Shown in pieces: positions 6,599-10,345 of a stretch of DNA of 10,345 nucleotides. The notes beneath the pieces were generated by a model, which saw nothing but the letters and a program-made list of their open reading frames with translations, made no database searches and had not been told where the DNA came from. Position numbers and translations under genes: made by a program. The DNA is from Rickettsiaceae bacterium (lineage in GTDB: Bacteria > Pseudomonadota > Alphaproteobacteria > Rickettsiales > Rickettsiaceae), in contig JAGOJE010000021.1 in assembly GCA_017995275.1 (NCBI GenBank), positions 1 through 10,345 on the forward strand. The letters run 5' to 3'. Each line of letters starts with the position of its first letter. Position 1 is the first letter of the stretch.

Positions 6599-9500
6599 AT
6601 GACTACTAATAAGTTATATCTGTTTAAGGACAGAAGATTCCTTCCATTGTTCATAGTCCAATTTTGTGGATGTTTTAACGATAATATTCTGAAGAACGCT
6701 CTTATCATTCTGATTACTTACAAGCTATCTGGTATTACGGAATATTCTACAGCTACTATGCTGCTTGCGGCTAATGCCGTTCTTATACTTCCCTTTGTCC
6801 TGTTTTCAGGTGTTGCGGGGCAGCTTGCAGATAAGTATGAGCGCTCTACTTTGGTGAAGATAATAAAAATGTGTGAAGTTTTTATAGTTCTTTTCGCTAC
6901 ATATGGATTTTCTGAATCAAATATTTTAGTTCTTTACGCTTCTATAGCATTAATGGGAACGCATTCGACGTTTTTTGGTCCATTGAAATATAGTATATTG
7001 CCGGATCATTTGGAGAAAGAGGAGCTTTTAGGGGCAAATGGTTTTGTAGAAGCCGGTACGTTCATATCAATATTAATAGGTACAATACTTGGCGGTTTTT
7101 ATAACAATGTTGCCACTTTAGTGGTAGTCTTAATGTTCTTGACTTCAGCCGTTGGGCTTGTCGCAAGTTTTTTTGTGCCAAAATCTAATAATGAAAATCC
7201 ATCTATTGAAATAAATAAAAATTTTTTGATGGAGAGTTTTAATATAGTGAAATATTCCTATTCAAAAAAGCATGTATTCCTTTCTTTGCTTGGAATATCT
7301 TGGTTTTGGTTTATAGGGGCTGCTATTTTATCACAGATTCCGTTGCTAACTAAGGATGTTTTTGCGGCCGATGAATCTGTAGCAAATTTATTTTTAGCAG
7401 TGTTTTCGATTGGTGTAGGTGTTGGGTCATTCTGGTGTAATAAATTGTTTGAGGATGAAATAACGACGAAATATTTATTCATGGCTGCTATAGGTATTAG
7501 CATATGTGGTATAGATCTTTTCTTCGCAAGCAGAATAAGCGCTGTTCATCATGAATTGGATCAACTTAGGGATATATATGTATTTTTATCAAGGTCTCAT
7601 AATTGGAGAATTTTGCTAGATTTGTTTTTGCTATCTGCAATAAGTGGTCTTTATGCTGTGCCACTTTTTGCTGTAATGCAATATTTTAGTTCTCCTGTTT
7701 ATCGTTCTAGAGTTATCGCTGCGAACAACGTCCTTAATGCTGTATTCATGGTGGCATCTACGTTATTTTTATCATTAATGTTTGCTATAGGTTGTTCAGT
7801 TCCAGTAGTGATATTGTTAGTTAGTTTGCTTAATATAGCTGTTGCTGTTTATATTTTTAGACTTTTGCCTGAAGCAAGAATAATACCTGATCCAATCGTA
7901 AAAAGTGTATTTAAATTTTTATTTGATAAATTTTACAGAGTTGAAGTAAGAGGTTTGGAGAATCTAGAAAAAGCCGGAAAAAGAGTGGTGGTTGTTTCAA
8001 ATCATATTTCATTTTTAGATCCTGCTTTGCTTAGTGTTTATTTGCCAAAGAAGTTAGTATTTGCAATAAATACTCAGATGTCAGAAGTTTTATGGGTTAA
8101 ACCCTTTTTATCAGTAGTTAAGGCTTTTCCTATAGATCCTAACAATGCTATGGCGGCTAAGTCTTTAATCACCGCTGTAAAGAAAAATCAGATTGTTGCA
8201 ATTTTTCCTGAAGGAAGAATAAGTACTACTGGGGCTTTGATGAAAATATATGAAGGGCCTGGTATGATAGCGGATAAATCTGATGCAAATATCTTGCCAA
8301 TAAGGATAGATGGTCCGCAATTTACTCATTTTTCTAGGTTAAAAAGCCTCCCTCAGGTAAAATTATTTACCAAGGTTACAATCACTATTTTACCACCTGT
8401 GAAGCTTGATGCGCCGGACCATATGCAAAATAGGGCGAGAAGAAAATACATAGGACAAAAGCTTTATGACATAATGTCCGAGATGATGTTCGAATCTTCT
8501 GCTTATAAAAAGACTTTATTCCAATCTTTGATAGATGCAGGGAAGGTTTACGGAACGAATCATCAGATCATTCAGGATATTGATAATAATAAAGCTAGTT
8601 ATCAACAAATGATGATGAAATCTTTCATTTTGGGGGATTTAATCAGTAGGGACACATTAAGTGGGGAATATGTTGGTTTGATGCTTCCAAATACTGTAGC
8701 TACTACTATTGCATTTTTTGCAATGCAGGCTTATGGGCGTGTGCCAACGATGATAAATTTTACATCTGGAGCTGGAACTATAATTTCCGCATGTAATACT
8801 GCAAAGGTTAGAACTATATATACATCTCGTAAGTTTATAGAAAAAGCTACATTGCATGAGCTTGCCCAGAAGTTAGAGGCTCAATTTAATGTTGTTTATT
8901 TGGAGGATTTCCGTTCTAGTCTTAACATAATAACCAAGTTAAAAGGGCTAGTTGGAAGCTTAGTGCCAAATCTTTATTATAGTAGTATATGTAAAAATAT
9001 GGACGATAAAAGTCCTGCTGTTGTTCTATTCACATCTGGTACTGAGGGGAGCCCTAAAGCTGTGGTATTATCGCATAGGAATATACAGGCAAATAGATAT
9101 CAGATAGCTTCCAGGGTTGATTTTGGTATACATGATACGGCATTTAATACCTTGCCAATGTTCCATTGTTTCGGCATGACTGGAATGATGGTTATGGTGC
9201 TTCAAGGTATTAGGACTTTCTTTTACCCATCGCCTTTGCATTACAGAATAATTCCTGAGGTGATGTATGACGTTGGTGCTACTATCATGTTTGGTACAGA
9301 TACTTTCTTACATGGTTATGCAAAATATGCTCATCCATATGATTTTTATTCTTTAAGATATGTATTTGCGGGGGCTGAAAAATTAAAAGCAGAGACTCGT
9401 AAATTATGGCTTGAGAAATATGGCGTTAGGGTGTTTGAAGGTTATGGTGCAACTGAGACTGCTCCGGTGGTTAGTGCAAATACCTCTATGCATGAGAAAT

Positions 9501-10093
9501 TTGGAACTGTTGGAAGATTGATGCCAAAAATAAGTTACCATATAGAAAAAGTAGAAGGCATAACTGAAGGCGGAATGTTAAGTATAAAGGGTCCGAATGT
9601 GATGCTTGGATATATAACTGCCAATAATCCCGGCGTTATAGTTCCTCCATCTGTCGATAAACTAGGTGCTGGGTGGTATAATACTGGTGATATAGTTAGT
9701 ATTGATAGCGATGGTTATATGACGATTCTTGGGCGTGCCAAGAGGTTTGCAAAAGTGGCAGGGGAAATGGTTTCGTTATCTGTTGTTGAAGAAATAGCTT
9801 CTTATTTAGATGGAGAGCATTCCCACGCGGCTGTTCATTTGACTGATGAAAAAAGGGGAGAGCAGATATTATTATTTACTACATCTAATTTAGTGACAAG
9901 GGATAGTTTTCTTGCTGAGATAAAGCGTAGGGCTATATCTGAAATACATTTGCCTAAATTTTTCATAAAGAATCCTGATATACCGGTTCTTGCTACTGGG
10001 AAAGTCAATTATAGAGAGGTTATAGTTCTTGCTGAAGAATATATAAAACGAGTGGAAGTTTCCGTATCTAGTAAAGAGGAGATAGAAGATTAG
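6599..10093 (+). CDS. aas: Fused LplT-like MFS transporter / acyltransferase / acyl-ACP synthetase
   Basis: Three-part inner-membrane protein of about 1164 residues. Residues about 12-440 are an MFS transporter with many hydrophobic spans and the LplT-like opening FIVQFCGCFNDNILKNA, expected to flip lysophospholipid inward. Residues about 445-640 are a PlsC-type acyltransferase with NHISFLD (H469, D474, the HX4D catalytic pair) and FPEGR (536-540), which binds acceptor phosphate. Residues about 665-1160 are an AMP-forming acyl-ACP synthetase with FTSGTEGSPK (811-820), GYGATE (948-953), TGD (1029-1031) and the C-terminal TGK whose K1135 matches the catalytic lysine. Together they would import, activate fatty acid and re-acylate 2-acyl-lysophosphatidylethanolamine. 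In E. coli, lplT and aas are separate neighbours; fused forms are known in alphaproteobacteria. I choose ATG 6599 because MTTNKLYLFKDRRFLPLF resembles the family start; ATG 6572 or TTG 6539 are in frame, and none has a good Shine-Dalgarno. Confidence 0.93.
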   Translation: MTTNKLYLFKDRRFLPLFIVQFCGCFNDNILKNALIILITYKLSGITEYSTATMLLAANAVLILPFVLFSGVAGQLADKYERSTLVKIIKMCEVFIVLFATYGFSESNILVLYASIALMGTHSTFFGPLKYSILPDHLEKEELLGANGFVEAGTFISILIGTILGGFYNNVATLVVVLMFLTSAVGLVASFFVPKSNNENPSIEINKNFLMESFNIVKYSYSKKHVFLSLLGISWFWFIGAAILSQIPLLTKDVFAADESVANLFLAVFSIGVGVGSFWCNKLFEDEITTKYLFMAAIGISICGIDLFFASRISAVHHELDQLRDIYVFLSRSHNWRILLDLFLLSAISGLYAVPLFAVMQYFSSPVYRSRVIAANNVLNAVFMVASTLFLSLMFAIGCSVPVVILLVSLLNIAVAVYIFRLLPEARIIPDPIVKSVFKFLFDKFYRVEVRGLENLEKAGKRVVVVSNHISFLDPALLSVYLPKKLVFAINTQMSEVLWVKPFLSVVKAFPIDPNNAMAAKSLITAVKKNQIVAIFPEGRISTTGALMKIYEGPGMIADKSDANILPIRIDGPQFTHFSRLKSLPQVKLFTKVTITILPPVKLDAPDHMQNRARRKYIGQKLYDIMSEMMFESSAYKKTLFQSLIDAGKVYGTNHQIIQDIDNNKASYQQMMMKSFILGDLISRDTLSGEYVGLMLPNTVATTIAFFAMQAYGRVPTMINFTSGAGTIISACNTAKVRTIYTSRKFIEKATLHELAQKLEAQFNVVYLEDFRSSLNIITKLKGLVGSLVPNLYYSSICKNMDDKSPAVVLFTSGTEGSPKAVVLSHRNIQANRYQIASRVDFGIHDTAFNTLPMFHCFGMTGMMVMVLQGIRTFFYPSPLHYRIIPEVMYDVGATIMFGTDTFLHGYAKYAHPYDFYSLRYVFAGAEKLKAETRKLWLEKYGVRVFEGYGATETAPVVSANTSMHEKFGTVGRLMPKISYHIEKVEGITEGGMLSIKGPNVMLGYITANNPGVIVPPSVDKLGAGWYNTGDIVSIDSDGYMTILGRAKRFAKVAGEMVSLSVVEEIASYLDGEHSHAAVHLTDEKRGEQILLFTTSNLVTRDSFLAEIKRRAISEIHLPKFFIKNPDIPVLATGKVNYREVIVLAEEYIKRVEVSVSSKEEIED

Positions 10094-10096
10094 TCT

Positions 10097-10345
10097 ATGT
10101 CTGGAGGGGGTAAAAAGAGGATAGTTGCGCAGAATAAAAAAGCATCATTCAACTATTTTATTGAGGAAAAGCTTGAAGCCGGAATAGTGCTTACTGGCAG
10201 TGAGGTGAAGTCTATAAGGCTTGGAAAGGTTAGTATAGAGGACAGCCACGCTACAAATGCAGGTAATGAAGTTTTACTTTACAATTGTCATGTTGCGGAA
10301 TATGAAAAAGCTGGGCGTTTTAATCACGATACTAGAAGACCAAGG
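10097..10345 (+). CDS. smpB: SsrA-binding protein SmpB, 3' end outside window
   Basis: The first 83 codons of SmpB, which binds tmRNA and brings it to stalled ribosomes for trans-translation. The visible sequence has the family hallmarks: NYFIEEKLEAGIVLTGSEVKS (about residues 19-39), the LYNCHVAEYEKAG segment and RFNHDTRRPR at the window edge. SmpB is usually about 150-160 residues, so roughly half is missing because the window ends. The ATG lies 3 nt after the aas stop, so the two are probably co-transcribed. An AGGAGA at 10077-10082 is 14 nt upstream, longer than ideal; AGAAG at 10084-10088 is better placed but weaker. Confidence 0.97.
   Translation, partial: MSGGGKKRIVAQNKKASFNYFIEEKLEAGIVLTGSEVKSIRLGKVSIEDSHATNAGNEVLLYNCHVAEYEKAGRFNHDTRRPR

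Noticed and set aside
6478..6708. Minus-strand open frame over the start of the aas-like gene
   Set aside because: It spans the conserved LplT-like N-terminus on the other strand and has no recognisable features.
7258..7503. Minus-strand open frame in the transporter domain
   Set aside because: Antisense to transmembrane codons and without domain evidence.
8657..8857. Minus-strand open frame in the synthetase domain
   Set aside because: Antisense to the AMP-binding domain; cysteine- and serine-rich composition is typical of a shadow frame.

Overview
The window reads as part of an AT-rich alphaproteobacterial chromosome, most likely from an obligate intracellular member of the Rickettsiales. 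The clues are the low G+C, the neighbouring tatC and serS genes (a pairing familiar in alphaproteobacteria), a large ankyrin-repeat protein, a fused transporter/acyltransferase/acyl-ligase of the kind used to recycle lysophospholipids, and an ATTCCTGC...GCAGGAAT dispersed-repeat type in an intergenic gap. Family and species cannot be fixed from this sequence alone.

Layout: all genes are on the + strand. Positions 1-4256 hold a compact, probably co-transcribed housekeeping block: holA (5' end cut by the window edge), tatC, serS and tolB. Every junction in it overlaps: ATGA between holA and tatC, 23 nt between tatC and serS, and TGATG between serS and tolB. The block links the replication clamp loader, twin-arginine export, seryl-tRNA charging and outer-membrane maintenance, and the overlaps suggest translational coupling.

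Positions 4257-4543 form a gap full of small inverted repeats that ends in a good sigma70-like promoter. That promoter serves 4544-6337, a 597-residue ankyrin-repeat protein. It is the one clearly accessory gene here and a plausible host-directed effector. A 261-nt gap follows, with a GC-rich hairpin (probable weak terminator) and a possible extended -10 element.

Positions 6599-10093 encode a roughly 1164-residue fusion of an LplT-like MFS transporter, a PlsC-like acyltransferase and an acyl-ACP synthetase (Aas type). It is followed 3 nt later by smpB, cut by the right edge. The aas-like gene would import and re-acylate lysophospholipid; smpB belongs to the tmRNA ribosome-rescue system.

Most of the window is ordinary core genome. 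The parts worth a second look are the ankyrin protein with its unassigned C-terminal region, the palindrome-rich gap beside it, and the gene fusion. I see no clear evidence for an undescribed multi-gene system.
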